Numbered from the stretch's first letter, positions 9,025 to 18,659 are shown. The stretch is 49,421 bases of DNA from Planctomycetota bacterium (GCA_028280485.1 JANQLS010000136.1:1-49421); one strand, 5' to 3'. Numbers and translations: made by a program. Notes: a model not told the origin generated them from the sequence alone.

Positions 9025-10178
9025 CGTTGGTAAACCGGTAAGCGGTGATAGGGTAGTTGAAGAACGAGCAGGGCGACAGAGCTACTGTAGACGGATGAAT
9101 AGTCACCGGTATCTTTTCCCGATGACCAGCTGCCGTCAGCATCTTGCTCGCGAACCATTTGATCGGAAACACGTTGATAGAACGTTTTCCAGGGCACGCC
9201 TCCTTGTACGTGTTTCGCTTGGCTTAAGTAATAGAGCACGTATTCGGCATGGTGAACTCCTGACCACGAGTGTCGAGTGTATTGAACCCACTCTGGGGTG
9301 ATGTAACGTTCGATGTACTGACTGATTCTCTTCAGGAGGGGATCATCATAGCGACCCGCGTTCCATAGAGTCACCACCGCAGCGCTGGTAACTCCCGGGC
9401 GAGTGTTGGAGCGACGTGAGGTCGTACGGTAGCGAACACTTCCATCGGAGTTCGTCGATTTTTGAATATACCGAATGGCGTTATCGATAACTCCTTTGGG
9501 AACTAAGAACCCCGCATCTTTACAGGCTCTCAATCCTTGAGTTTGGGTGACGGTGAGAGTTCCTTCATCTTCACTAAAAGTTGGCTCGTAGCCCCAACCT
9601 CCCTCGTAGGATTGCACGTCAATCGTGAGGCGAATCGCACGGTTCAAAACGTCTTTCATGCGTTTCTTCTTTTTGGGGTCTCGCTCTTGCCCGTAAACGT
9701 TGGCAAGGAAGGTCATCGCAAAGGCGTGACCGTACATTGGGCGGTAATCCCCGTTGTAAGGATTGGTGAGAAGACCTTCACGAGTGACACAATTCTTGAT
9801 GAGGTAATCGGTAATTTTTCTCAGTTGAGGAGCGTAGGGGCCACGGGTGAGCGTGCTTCCATTGGCAAGGAAGGCCATACCCGCTAAGGAAGACATCACT
9901 GTAGGATTCGATCCACCGTAACGACTTCTTCTGCCGCCCCATCTTCCCGATGAGTTGTAAGAACCATCGGTCTGCTGTTGCTTCTTAAGAAACTCTAAGC
10001 CCTTTTTGATCGAACGATGGGTACTCGGGCTGACTCCCGGTGGAAGCAGGGGGAGCGACAACTCTTTTGAGCTCTGTGCGGAAACCCGTAAAGGGTTGAG
10101 AGAGCTACTAATAATAAAGAGAAGGGTGAACCCAAAAGTCAGGACGGCCTTGGATATCAAGATGCTTTGTACGGGCAT
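9021..10178 (-). CDS. Secreted prenyltransferase/squalene-oxidase-repeat protein (alpha/alpha barrel)
   Basis: The 385-residue protein has a hydrophobic N-terminus (about 6-32) ending near SAQ, consistent with a signal peptide. The mature part has repeated helical-hairpin units with QW-like motifs: LEFLKKQQQTDGSYN near 65, YEGGWGYEPT near 192, and MVREQDADGSWSS near the end. These resemble terpenoid-cyclase/prenyltransferase repeats. The acidic DXDD motif of squalene-hopene cyclases was not found, so cyclase activity is unlikely. Proteins of this type are common next to MoxR/DUF58/VWA genes in planctomycetes (recalled, not checked). It is the first gene of the operon and shares its stop with the moxR start. 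The function is unknown, perhaps binding or a scaffold in the periplasm. Confidence 0.82.
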   Translation of the reverse strand: MPVQSILISKAVLTFGFTLLFIISSSLNPLRVSAQSSKELSLPLLPPGVSPSTHRSIKKGLEFLKKQQQTDGSYNSSGRWGGRRSRYGGSNPTVMSSLAGMAFLANGSTLTRGPYAPQLRKITDYLIKNCVTREGLLTNPYNGDYRPMYGHAFAMTFLANVYGQERDPKKKKRMKDVLNRAIRLTIDVQSYEGGWGYEPTFSEDEGTLTVTQTQGLRACKDAGFLVPKGVIDNAIRYIQKSTNSDGSVRYRTTSRRSNTRPGVTSAAVVTLWNAGRYDDPLLKRISQYIERYITPEWVQYTRHSWSGVHHAEYVLYYLSQAKHVQGGVPWKTFYQRVSDQMVREQDADGSWSSGKDTGDYSSVYSSSVALLVLQLPYHRLPVYQR

Positions 10179-10640
10179 AAGGTTATTCAGCCTTCGATAG
10201 GGGCGAACTTGGTCCGGTCGCCGTTCGAGCTCAATTCGATTGCAGACCTTGGTTAACAGATCATGAACTCACTGCTCTTAGTCGGGTAAAGGACTCGAGA
10301 CGAACCACGGCAACGGTTGATCTCTCCACTTTTTCCCCTGCGTGATTCGGTCTTCAGAGAAGACCCGGATGATTCAGATTCTGGTTCAGAAGCTGATCAA
10401 GTAACGGGGGAATATCTTCGAGATGGAGCAATAAAAGTAGCTTAATTGCACCCCTCCAGGATACGGGGGTTTGAGTTGCAACTCCAAGCCTTTTCTTGAG
10501 TTCGTGAAACCGAATTTACAATTTTATAGTTTGAAATGAGCGAGCTTTTTTCTCTTTTGAAAGAGGCTTCCTTCGATGATCCAAGTGCTGATCAAAGAGT
10601 TTGGATTGGGGGCTTATAATTCAAAGAGACGCTCGACTCC
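10179..10640. other. Intergenic region, probably the promoter region of the minus operon
   Basis: About 460 bases without a supported gene. It lies upstream of the 10178 operon on the minus strand and downstream of the glycosyltransferase gene. Only a short hairpin-like stretch (cctccaggatacgggggtt near 10456) was seen. There is no convincing terminator or promoter consensus. Confidence 0.5.
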
Positions 10641-11801
10641 TTATCGAACGTCGGAAATCTCTAAAAGTTTTTCAATAACCTTAAATAATTTTTCACTCGC
10701 GTGAGTCCAGGTGAGGTTTTTCACGGCTTCTCGCTGACCTACCCCGACTTCTTTTGAAGATCTGGGGTGCTCAAAATGCCAACGCATTCTCTCGGCAAGA
10801 TTATCGATATGGGGGATGGCCACGAGAGCTCCGGGAGTGGGCTCATAGAGGTAGTTTTGGCCTTCCTGAAGCTCCACCGGAATTAAATCAGGTCCCTCAG
10901 GGACGAAATCTAAATGGCCACTCCATCGGGTAGTGATGGTGGGAATCGCTTGGGCCATGGCTTCGAGAGTCCCCAGCCCGAAGGACTCTCCCCAGGAGGG
11001 TTGTAAATACACATCTGCTTTAGAATAAAGGGCTTGCATCTCATTGTCGGTTAAGGTGTCGGTATCGATTTCTACCCTGGGTGCGTTTTTTGAGGTCAAG
11101 TCGGCTGCTTGGAGAGCCTTATTCCAAGATGGGATTTCGAAGGGAAAGGTTCGTTTGGATTTGCCTGGGTCGTAGGTGGTCTTCAAGAGGAGTCGAACGG
11201 AGTCTTGGGAGGAAAAGGCCTTTCGATAAGCCGCTAAAAGCTCTCTCACACCTTTTCTGTAGTGAGGGGCGAGGACCGCCAAGAAAGTGAAGGTTTCCCC
11301 TGACTTGGGCGGGGGCTTCTGGGAGAGTTTTTCTAAGCCCCCGTCGAATCCATAGGTCACGGTTGCGACTTGGTGTGAAGGCATACCTGAATCAATTAAA
11401 GACTTATGGGTAAAGGAGCTAGGGACGATGACTAAATCGCACTTCGCTTTTAAATCTTCGATCCAGGTTGGCGGGACAAGGTTCGATTCCCATACGAATA
11501 AGTTGATCTTCGGATGTCCGAGTAGCCGATCGAGGTGAGGAGGATGGAGGAATCCGAGGCCTATGAACTGTTTTGCTAACTCTTTTGCCTGATCGAGCTC
11601 TAAAAGCTTTAAATCAGCTGGGAGGTCGAATCCTGGGTCGTATTTAAATCCTTTCGATGAAAAAGCTTGTGGCTTTTGCCCGAGTTTGATCAAGCCACCC
11701 AAATAGCCTCTTCCAACCCGAGCCCAGCTGGCGGGGGATTTTAATAACCCTTGGTATAAAATGGGGCGAGTCAAGGGGCACAGTGACATGGGGATTCTCA
11801 A
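10641..11801 (-). CDS. GT4-type glycosyltransferase
   Basis: The 386-residue protein has a GT-B fold pattern. The N-terminal half includes INLFVWESNLVPP and CDLVIVPSSFTHKSLIDSG. A central TFLAVLAPHYRKGVRELLAAY is the usual start of the C-terminal Rossmann domain. The nucleotide-sugar site has the EX7E-type motif GESFGLGTLEAMAQAIPTIT, preceded by YSKADVYLQPS. These are hallmarks of retaining glycosyltransferases of family 4 (Pfam Glycos_transf_1). It probably transfers a sugar to a cell-surface polysaccharide or glycolipid; donor and acceptor cannot be read from the sequence. It stands alone on the minus strand with gaps of over 400 bases on each side. An in-frame ATG at 11789 (MSLCPL) could be an alternative start. 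Confidence 0.85.
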   Translation of the reverse strand: MRIPMSLCPLTRPILYQGLLKSPASWARVGRGYLGGLIKLGQKPQAFSSKGFKYDPGFDLPADLKLLELDQAKELAKQFIGLGFLHPPHLDRLLGHPKINLFVWESNLVPPTWIEDLKAKCDLVIVPSSFTHKSLIDSGMPSHQVATVTYGFDGGLEKLSQKPPPKSGETFTFLAVLAPHYRKGVRELLAAYRKAFSSQDSVRLLLKTTYDPGKSKRTFPFEIPSWNKALQAADLTSKNAPRVEIDTDTLTDNEMQALYSKADVYLQPSWGESFGLGTLEAMAQAIPTITTRWSGHLDFVPEGPDLIPVELQEGQNYLYEPTPGALVAIPHIDNLAERMRWHFEHPRSSKEVGVGQREAVKNLTWTHASEKLFKVIEKLLEISDVR

Positions 11802-12209
11802 GGAAGTTAATGGGAAGAGGATTTTATCTAAATCTGATCACTAACAAAAGTTTCACAAATGAAGGCTTAGGGTATAATTGGGATTCTCAGGGTCAACGCG
11901 ATTACTCCCCGTCCTTGATTTAACCACTTTGATTCAAGTGCTGTGATTCTAATTCAAAGAATCCCATGCTTTACGATTTCCCGGTAAGCTTCATAGGCAT
12001 ATTCGGTTGTGCTTCATAGTGCAGGCTGTTCTCGGGTTTTGCAATTGAACAGCTGAAATTAGGGGTGTGCTGAGCGATACGATGCTTTTGACCAAGAGGC
12101 TTTGGATCGAATTTTCCAATTCAGGCCAAAGTCTGTCTACTGAATGCAATTTATAGAGCTCCATCGAATGGGAGCTTGTGTATTGATCACTTTCTGTTGG
12201 GTTTAGATC
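11802..12209. other. Divergent intergenic region
   Basis: About 400 bases lie between two divergently transcribed genes and must hold both promoters. No clear consensus boxes, strong SD, repeat or small ORF was recognised. Confidence 0.45.
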
Positions 12210-13103
12210 ATGTTGAAAAGATTATTAATGGCATTAGTTTGCCTGAGCTTTGCTAGTCAGCTTATCGCTCAAGAATCAAAAATTATTACTTTAGTAACAA
12301 ATGGGGCGGAGATGTCTTACAGGAAGGGCTCTTCAGAACCTCCTGCCGATTGGAACGCCCGGGATTTTCAACAAGATGCTTCGTGGCTTGCTGGAAAGAT
12401 TCCAGTGGGATACGGGGAGTCCGTGATCAATGCCGCAACCTTCACTATCTTTGAAGATATGCGAAATAATTACGCCTCGGTTTATATGCGCATTCCTTTT
12501 GAGATTTCGGATCCAAGCCGAATTACCGACCTCCGATGCCAAAGTTTTCAATATGACGATGGATTTATCGCTTACGTCAATGGGGTTGAGATTGCTCGGT
12601 TGGGTTTCGCGGCCAATGCTGAAGTCACTGCACAAACCTTACCTACATCTCACGAATATACGGATGCACCCTTTAATCAAATCATCACGGATGCGGCTGT
12701 CTTAGAATCTTTGAGACCTGGTACCAACATCCTCTCCGTTCAAATTCACAATACTACCGTCGGTAGTAGTGACCTTTTCTTCAGAGGTTTGTTCCGAGCC
12801 ACTGAAATCGAAAAGCCCGACCCCATCTTTATTCGTGGTCCTCAATGTGACGGTTCGGATGACTTGGATCTCGGCGATCCTATCTATCTCCTCCGATGGA
12901 AATTTGGTGGTTCTTATCCCGAACCCACTTGTTTAAAAGCTTGTGATATGAATGACGATGGAGACATCGATCAAAGTGATGCCATCTACGCACTTCAGTA
13001 TCTTTTTGTTGGAGGAACCCCGTTCCCAGCTCCTTATCCCGAAGAAGGTACGGATCCAACCGTCGATGAACTCTCCTGTGTCTCCGGAGAACCTCAATCC
13101 TAA
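12210..13103 (+). CDS. Secreted protein with beta-sandwich domain and C-terminal dockerin-like EF-hand pair
   Basis: The 297-residue protein has a clear signal peptide (MLKRLLMALVCLSFASQLIA, cleavage near residue 20). Residues about 30-205 contain the pattern YASVYMRIPFEI...YDDGFIAYVNGVEIARLGF...NILSVQIHN. This is a jelly-roll, carbohydrate-binding-like domain common in planctomycete secreted proteins (recalled). The C-terminus carries two calcium-loop modules: DGSDDLDLGDPIYLLRWKF, where the first loop is degenerate, and DMNDDGDIDQSDAIYALQ, a canonical loop. Paired cysteines lie around them. Such modules resemble dockerins, but no cohesin partner is proven. The genes at 45549 and 46476 carry the same type of ending. 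A strong terminator follows. Confidence 0.8.
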   Translation: MLKRLLMALVCLSFASQLIAQESKIITLVTNGAEMSYRKGSSEPPADWNARDFQQDASWLAGKIPVGYGESVINAATFTIFEDMRNNYASVYMRIPFEISDPSRITDLRCQSFQYDDGFIAYVNGVEIARLGFAANAEVTAQTLPTSHEYTDAPFNQIITDAAVLESLRPGTNILSVQIHNTTVGSSDLFFRGLFRATEIEKPDPIFIRGPQCDGSDDLDLGDPIYLLRWKFGGSYPEPTCLKACDMNDDGDIDQSDAIYALQYLFVGGTPFPAPYPEEGTDPTVDELSCVSGEPQS

Positions 13104-13146
13104 TTCTTTAGCTACATAGAATTAGAATTATTTAGAACTAAATTTC

Positions 13147-13182
13147 AGCCGGTAAGTCACTCGTGATTTACCGGCTTTTTTT
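13147..13182 (+). terminator. Rho-independent terminator after the 12210-13103 gene
   Basis: Stem AGCCGGTAAGTCAC (13147-13160) pairs with GTGATTTACCGGCT (13163-13176), with one G-U pair. A T-run reaches to 13182. It sits 44 nt after the stop codon. Confidence 0.9.
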
Positions 13183-13311
13183 AGGACCTTAGTTTTCATT
13201 GATATACCTTGAATCCCATTCCAAGTGCTGATAGAAGATTGTCAAAGAAAAGAGCCGTTTTAAAGCACTACCGAACCCTTCCTCTATCCCAAGACGAGAA
13301 GAGAATAAATT

Positions 13312-14454
13312 ATGAGTTCTCCATCTGAGCTTCCTGATCCAGTTCCGCTCCTCGATTTAAAAGCTCAACATAAAACTATTCGCTCTGAAGTACTCCGTGA
13401 AATCGAAAGAGTGATCGACAGTCAATACTTCATCTTAGGACCTGAGGTTGAAGCCTTAGAAAAAGAGATCGCAGAGTACTGTCAATCTGCTTACGCACTC
13501 GGAGTCTCATCGGGAACGGATGCCCTTCTTCTGGCATTTATGTCATTAGGACTCGATTCCAATGATGAGGTCATCACGACTCCTTATACTTTTTTTGCAA
13601 CAGCAGGTTCCTTACAAAGAGTGGGAGCTAACATCCGTTTTGTTGACATCGAACCGGATACTTTCAATCTCAATCCCGATTTGATTGAAGAATCCGTGAA
13701 TGAAAAAACGAAAGCCATCGTGCCCGTTCATCTTTACGGTCGTTGTGCGAACATGGATCAGATCAACGCCATCGCTCAACAACACCAATTGAAAGTCGTA
13801 GAAGATGCCGCGCAAGCCATCGGGAGCGAATGGAAAGGAAAGAGAGCAGGATCGATGGGAGATATCGGTTGCTTCTCCTTTTTCCCATCAAAAAACTTAG
13901 GAGGTTATGGTGATGGTGGAATCATGACTTTCCAGGATGAAGAACTTTATGAATTCGCAAAAATTATGCGCGTCCACGGGGGTAAACCGAAATACTACCA
14001 TCGTTTTATCGGCGGCAATTTTAGGTTGGATGCCATCCAAGCCGCTGGTTTGAGAGTTAAGTTACGCCATTTAGATTCGTGGAGTGAAGCTCGTCGAAAA
14101 AATGCTGAAGAGTACAACCAGCGCTTTTTGGATACGGGTTTAGTCGGAGAGGAAATTCAACTCACCGAACTTCCCGATGATCGGCATATTATTAATCAGT
14201 ACATCATTCGGTGTAAAAACCGAGATGAACTCTTTAATCATTTAAAAGAACAGCAAGTGGGATGTGAGATTTACTACCCGGTGCCCCTCCATCTTCAAGA
14301 ATGTTTCGCTTACCTTGGACACCAGGAGGGTGATTTCCCACACAGTGAACAAGCCGCTAAAGAAACTTTAGCCCTCCCTGTTTACCCTGAATTGAGTGAG
14401 GCTCAAAAAGACCGAGTCGTCGATGTGGTCCGATCTTTTTATCAAGCCGGCTAA
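13312..14454 (+). CDS. DegT/DnrJ/EryC1/StrS family aminotransferase
   Basis: The 380-residue protein has the length and motifs of the PLP-dependent sugar aminotransferase family. These are PLLDLKAQ at the N-terminus, LGVSSGTDALLLA, DEVITTPYTFFATAGS, IVPVHLYGR, VVEDAAQAIGS and GCFSFFPSKNLGGYGDGG. Lys194 in that last motif is the expected Schiff-base lysine. The C-terminal YYPVPLHLQECF and LALPVYPEL are also typical. Family members transfer an amino group to keto-sugars used in polysaccharide or O-antigen synthesis. The exact sugar cannot be assigned and no other sugar-biosynthesis gene is adjacent. It is a single gene bounded by terminators on both sides. Confidence 0.92.
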   Translation: MSSPSELPDPVPLLDLKAQHKTIRSEVLREIERVIDSQYFILGPEVEALEKEIAEYCQSAYALGVSSGTDALLLAFMSLGLDSNDEVITTPYTFFATAGSLQRVGANIRFVDIEPDTFNLNPDLIEESVNEKTKAIVPVHLYGRCANMDQINAIAQQHQLKVVEDAAQAIGSEWKGKRAGSMGDIGCFSFFPSKNLGGYGDGGIMTFQDEELYEFAKIMRVHGGKPKYYHRFIGGNFRLDAIQAAGLRVKLRHLDSWSEARRKNAEEYNQRFLDTGLVGEEIQLTELPDDRHIINQYIIRCKNRDELFNHLKEQQVGCEIYYPVPLHLQECFAYLGHQEGDFPHSEQAAKETLALPVYPELSEAQKDRVVDVVRSFYQAG

Positions 14455-14466
14455 AGTTTCCCAAGC

Positions 14467-14510
14467 AAAAAAAAGGAGTTCCAGTCGAAGGACTGGAACT
14501 CCTTTTTTTA
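14467..14510. terminator. Bidirectional terminator between convergent genes
   Basis: An A-run and stem AAAAGGAGTTCCAGTC (14471-14486), loop GAAG, then GACTGGAACTCC and a T-run to about 14509. It works on both strands. On the minus strand the U-tract overlaps the TAA (14510-14508) of the membrane-protein gene, so that gene's stop codon lies at the edge of the terminator. Confidence 0.93.
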
Positions 14511-15491
14511 TAGGTATCCCATCCTGTTCGCTAGGAGGATGTAAAGGCCAACTAAGAGACTCAGCGAGGCTATGCGAGTTGGCCATGCGAGCTTTCCAAA
14601 TTCATTGGCTTTTAAAAATGCTCCTACTAGGAGGATCATTACTCCCAAGCAAACGATGGGCATGAAATAGTCTTCAAAGTGCATGACCGCTACTGGAGCG
14701 CGGGTCACTTCTTGAGCATCACCGTGTGAACGATTCGACCGGTGTTGTTGGGTGTAATGTCGATTCAATATCGAAAGAAGTTTCGACTTAGTACGAGGGC
14801 TACTTTCTACTAATGCTGCACCATGATAGTACTCCCGACCTCTGAGATTCACGGGAATACTAACCTTCTCAAGTACTAATTGTTGCTCCTCTAAAAAAGT
14901 CGGCGTGACCTGGTTTTTTAAGAATTGCTGGTAGGATTGAATGTCACCAGGGATATGCTCATCATCGGCATAAATTTTATAGATGATATTGGCAACCAAA
15001 TTATCAGCAGCAGATTTTAAAGCCTCTTTTGTTGCACCTTCAATGGTGGGTTGAGCCGAGTCGGTGTACCCAGGCAGATAACCGCTCGAAGAGGGCAAGC
15101 GAGCTCGAATATAGACTTGACCGTGAGTCCGATGATGCGCGCGGATGTTCGAGTAATTCGAATTCGCAGCATCTTGGATCCAGCGTTTATCGCCAGGAAA
15201 AGAGCTTGTGGGACGAATCGTACGAGTTTGCGCTCTCCAGGTGTCATAGTCGTTGGGAACGGTAACATTCAGTTCGTAGTTTCTCGACATCGAAGATCGA
15301 GGAACGCTGACTAAGAAGAGGATCATCGTAATTCCGATGATCAACAAAGGAAAGAAAGCGAGAACCCACATAGGATTCTTTCCTTTGCTGCTCGTCGAAT
15401 TAGAGGATCGCCCTTTCATCATCATAATACCTAAAAGGGTTAAAAAGATGATGGCAGCGAAGATTACAAAATTAAATCCAATCATTCTCAT
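14508..15491 (-). CDS. Membrane protein of unknown function, kinase-linked
   Basis: I do not recognise this 327-residue protein. It has two N-terminal membrane segments (about 5-25 and 40-62) and two C-terminal ones (about 270-290 and 302-322). They flank a soluble domain of roughly 200 residues containing YELNVTVPNDYDTWRAQTRT, many Ser/Asn/Arg residues and an amphipathic TIEGATKEALKSAADNLVANI helix. The topology implies the soluble domain faces one side of the membrane between two hairpins. The ATG at 15491 is 36 nt after the kinase gene's stop, so the two genes are probably one transcript, and the protein could be a substrate or sensor partner of the kinase (inference). A second in-frame ATG at 15485 is possible. 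Confidence 0.75.
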   Translation of the reverse strand: MRMIGFNFVIFAAIIFLTLLGIMMMKGRSSNSTSSKGKNPMWVLAFFPLLIIGITMILFLVSVPRSSMSRNYELNVTVPNDYDTWRAQTRTIRPTSSFPGDKRWIQDAANSNYSNIRAHHRTHGQVYIRARLPSSSGYLPGYTDSAQPTIEGATKEALKSAADNLVANIIYKIYADDEHIPGDIQSYQQFLKNQVTPTFLEEQQLVLEKVSIPVNLRGREYYHGAALVESSPRTKSKLLSILNRHYTQQHRSNRSHGDAQEVTRAPVAVMHFEDYFMPIVCLGVMILLVGAFLKANEFGKLAWPTRIASLSLLVGLYILLANRMGYL

Positions 15492-15527
15492 TATTGATTC
15501 TTAAGAACTAATGTGATTTTCACTCAC

Positions 15528-18500
15528 CTAAGCTTCAAAAGTTTTTACCTTTAAATCTCCATTACTCGCTTCAGAGTCCGGTTGTAATTCTGGTTCTGAA
15601 TTTTTACTAGCTGGCCAAACCACTAGAAGAATGGCAAACAAAGCCAGGGGAAAGCTGACCACTAAACTAAAAAGCGATGACCAACTTCCACCCCCTTGGT
15701 CTCCGGCTAAGCCATCGACGGGAATGTTCGAGATTTGGTCGGAGATGAGCCCTAAGAACATGGCGATGGCTAACCATCCGATCGTTCCTCGCATTAAATG
15801 GGCAAAGCCCGATTTCCGCCGAGAATAAACCTGGGCGATCAAGCCGGGTACAAAGAGAGGCAGTGCCATGGGGTAGTGGTAGTTTTGTTCGCAGAAGTTG
15901 AAAATGTCTCCCCTAAATGAACGGGGAATCTCTAATTCCCGCATGATATCGAGCCCGATCTCAGTGTTTGCTATGGATCCCATAGCGATCATGAACGAAG
16001 CACTAGCGATCAAAACAAATCCTAAAGTGGAATAGCCTTTATTCACCCAGCGGGTGACGACTTCAGACGGTGTGTAGTCATCAAAGCCTGGAGGAAGAGG
16101 TTTCGATTTTTGAAAGCCATTTCTTAGGACAACAAATGCTCCATAAATGAAGAAGAGGCAAAGGATCAGCATGGTGATCACTCCGATGACGACCTCTTCA
16201 TCGATCTGACCGTATTGGGCACAATTTAAGATAATCAAACCCGTTGCAAAGCCAGTTAAGGTCATGCACAAGGTGGGGAGTGAAAGAAACTTTCTAATGA
16301 AAGAAACTCGGTGACCCCATCGTCCGAGGAAAAAACTCGCGATCGAAAGAGTTAGCATGAAAAAGCCAGGAACAAACATTAGGGCTTCTTCGGCATCTAA
16401 TTGAGTAAATCCACCTCGGTCCCATTGTCGAAAAAGTAAGAATGCAGTGGAGGAAAGGCCGCCGCCTAAGGTGAGGATCGAAGTGAAGATCCAAAAGCCT
16501 CTCAGGAGCTTAAACGCGACTCCCGCCTTTTTTTTTACTTCAGGAATTTTCGATGCAAATGTTTGCCGAGATTGAGGAGGGCGATTCGGCCTTCGTTTCC
16601 TGCGCTTCTGCGGAATTTGAAATGGATCTTCGGGGGGTGACTTTGGCATACAAGCCCAGAAGACAATATAAATCAGAATGGCAAAGCCCGTAGTGATTAG
16701 GGTTGCTAAGATGAAGACTAATCGAATCCACACGGCTTCCCAATCATAGCGATTAGCAAAACCTGCGCACACTCCGGCAATCACCCCACCGCGGCGAGGT
16801 CGAACCAGCTTCCTCGATTTAAATGAGGGGGTCGAGGGTGGAGCTTTGGCTTCCTCTTGAATCTTCTCGTTTTGAGGCTGGGGCTCTTCTGTTTTTTGAT
16901 AGTGAGCCTGGACTTGTTGCTGGATTTCTTGTTTGAGTTTTGATTGAGGCTGAGGAGCTTGAGGCTGGGGTTGATGAACTTGTTGCTGTGGTTGAGGCGC
17001 GGGTTGAGCGGGTGGGGATTGCGGGTTCGGTTGAGATTGAGAGACGTGCATTCGGCGGGGACTGAAAGGAGCCAATCCGTTCGCGACCAAAGACATGCTC
17101 GCTAAGAGACCTCCACTGACAATCGGAGCAATCTCCATCTGGAAGACAAACATATCGGCTACCATTCCAAAGAATGCAGCGGTAAATGCTTGTAGTATGG
17201 AAAAGCGGGAGGGGCGGTCTCTCGAAACTCTGGCATGCCAATTTAAGAGGAGCATTCCCGCTAAGATTTGAATGAGAGGAAAAGTGGGGTCCCTGAAGAA
17301 ATCGGAGTTTGAAAAGGGTATGGGATTTTGAAGAACAAAAGTTCCCACTGCCGACAGGAAGACAAAACCTAATGCGACTTGGAGCATCCGGCGAGGGAGC
17401 CCGGGCTCGATGCGCCACTTGGGACCGAGTACACAACCTACTAATACAGCTGAAAAAGCGCCTGCGAGGATGACGGAAAGAATTTCAAAGAAACCACTCC
17501 CTCCGTGGCCGAAGCTATTGTAACTATTTTGAAAGACCATGCTCAAGCCGACGCTCATCGCAATCGCAGTTGAGACTCCCATTACGAGGCTCTGTTGCCA
17601 GCGACCTTCCACTTTTGAGACTTCTCGGTCTTGAACATAAGAATCGCTGAAGCCTCCTCGTTCTCGTTGATTTGCTACTGGGGGCGATTGAACTTGAACT
17701 TGAGGTTGAGGAGGTTGTTCTTGAACGGGTGCTGGAGCGGCTTGTTCAGCTGGTTCTGCTTGGGCACCGGGAGGAGCCGCAACGATTGTGTCTGCTTCAG
17801 AAAGCAGGGGATGCTGACTTTCGAGGAGGCTTCCAAAGCTCTTGGTATCAACTCCTTGAAGAGCTTCTTTGAGTCGAGGAATGGCTTCGATTTCGGCCAA
17901 CATATCGGTGAAGGAAGCGTACCGATCCTCGGGCTTTTTGGCTAAAGCCTTCTTGAGGATCGATCTTAAGTCTTCATCGACCTCAGATAGATCGGGCTCC
18001 ACCGAAAGGTGCTTCATCAAAATCTCACCCATGCTGTCCCCGTCGAAGGGGACCTTGCCGGTGAGGAGTTCATAGAAGATTACCCCTAAAGCATAGATAT
18101 CGATTCCACGGGTGTAATTTCCGGAACCGATTTCGGGAGCCATGTAGTGAACCGTACCCACGCTGATGGTTTGGCCACTGTGACGCGACACGCTGATGTA
18201 TTTTGAAAGACCGTAGTCTCCAATCTTAGCGTAGCCTTCTTCGTAGAAGATGTTTTCAGGTTTGAGATCGCGGTGAACGATGCCGCCTTCGTGAAGATCG
18301 TTGAGACCTCGGCCGATTTCTCGAACTAAGTAAAGAGCTTTTGCGAGGCCTACTCCACCGGGTTGTTCTTTGAGAATGTGACGGAGTGACGGTCCATTCA
18401 CAAATTCCATGATGACGCAGGGAATGTTTTTCGAAGTGCGTTTGACGTCGAAAATGGTGACGAGATGGGGGCTCTTCAGATTCATGCAATGACTGACGCC

Positions 18501-18659
18501 ACGAAGTTCGATTTCGTGGTTTTGCTGAATCACTTTAAGAGCAACTTCTCGACCGCCGTCACTCACAGCGTAATAGACCTCACCGAAGGCTCCTCTTCCG
18601 AGGCCTCGTAAGATCGTGTATCCGTCTAAGGGGCGGTCTCCGTGTTTGTAGGCGTACAT
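15528..18659 (-). CDS. Ser/Thr protein kinase fused to multi-pass membrane region and PspC-like domain
   Basis: The 1043-residue protein opens with a eukaryotic-type kinase domain (about 13-270). It has a glycine loop GLGRGAFGEV (19-28), catalytic K42, HRDLKPEN at 129-136, DYG at 148-150 in place of DFG, and APE at 174-176. A Pro/Gln-rich linker (QEQPPQPQVQVQ) leads to a block of four to six hydrophobic segments (about 355-535). A second Pro/Gln-rich linker follows. A PspC-like domain sits at about 612-672: RRGGVIAGVCAGFANRYDWE, then a hydrophobic ATLITTGFAILIYIVFWACMP stretch. Further membrane segments fill the C-terminus. PspC domains belong to phage-shock/envelope-stress proteins, so a membrane-stress-responsive kinase is a reasonable inference. 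The start ATG at 18659 has GGGAG about 11 nt upstream. Confidence 0.9.
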   Translation of the reverse strand: MYAYKHGDRPLDGYTILRGLGRGAFGEVYYAVSDGGREVALKVIQQNHEIELRGVSHCMNLKSPHLVTIFDVKRTSKNIPCVIMEFVNGPSLRHILKEQPGGVGLAKALYLVREIGRGLNDLHEGGIVHRDLKPENIFYEEGYAKIGDYGLSKYISVSRHSGQTISVGTVHYMAPEIGSGNYTRGIDIYALGVIFYELLTGKVPFDGDSMGEILMKHLSVEPDLSEVDEDLRSILKKALAKKPEDRYASFTDMLAEIEAIPRLKEALQGVDTKSFGSLLESQHPLLSEADTIVAAPPGAQAEPAEQAAPAPVQEQPPQPQVQVQSPPVANQRERGGFSDSYVQDREVSKVEGRWQQSLVMGVSTAIAMSVGLSMVFQNSYNSFGHGGSGFFEILSVILAGAFSAVLVGCVLGPKWRIEPGLPRRMLQVALGFVFLSAVGTFVLQNPIPFSNSDFFRDPTFPLIQILAGMLLLNWHARVSRDRPSRFSILQAFTAAFFGMVADMFVFQMEIAPIVSGGLLASMSLVANGLAPFSPRRMHVSQSQPNPQSPPAQPAPQPQQQVHQPQPQAPQPQSKLKQEIQQQVQAHYQKTEEPQPQNEKIQEEAKAPPSTPSFKSRKLVRPRRGGVIAGVCAGFANRYDWEAVWIRLVFILATLITTGFAILIYIVFWACMPKSPPEDPFQIPQKRRKRRPNRPPQSRQTFASKIPEVKKKAGVAFKLLRGFWIFTSILTLGGGLSSTAFLLFRQWDRGGFTQLDAEEALMFVPGFFMLTLSIASFFLGRWGHRVSFIRKFLSLPTLCMTLTGFATGLIILNCAQYGQIDEEVVIGVITMLILCLFFIYGAFVVLRNGFQKSKPLPPGFDDYTPSEVVTRWVNKGYSTLGFVLIASASFMIAMGSIANTEIGLDIMRELEIPRSFRGDIFNFCEQNYHYPMALPLFVPGLIAQVYSRRKSGFAHLMRGTIGWLAIAMFLGLISDQISNIPVDGLAGDQGGGSWSSLFSLVVSFPLALFAILLVVWPASKNSEPELQPDSEASNGDLKVKTFEA

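Noticed and set aside
9021..10178. Squalene-hopene cyclase
   Set aside because: QW-like repeats are present but the catalytic DXDD motif and full length are missing, and it carries a signal peptide.
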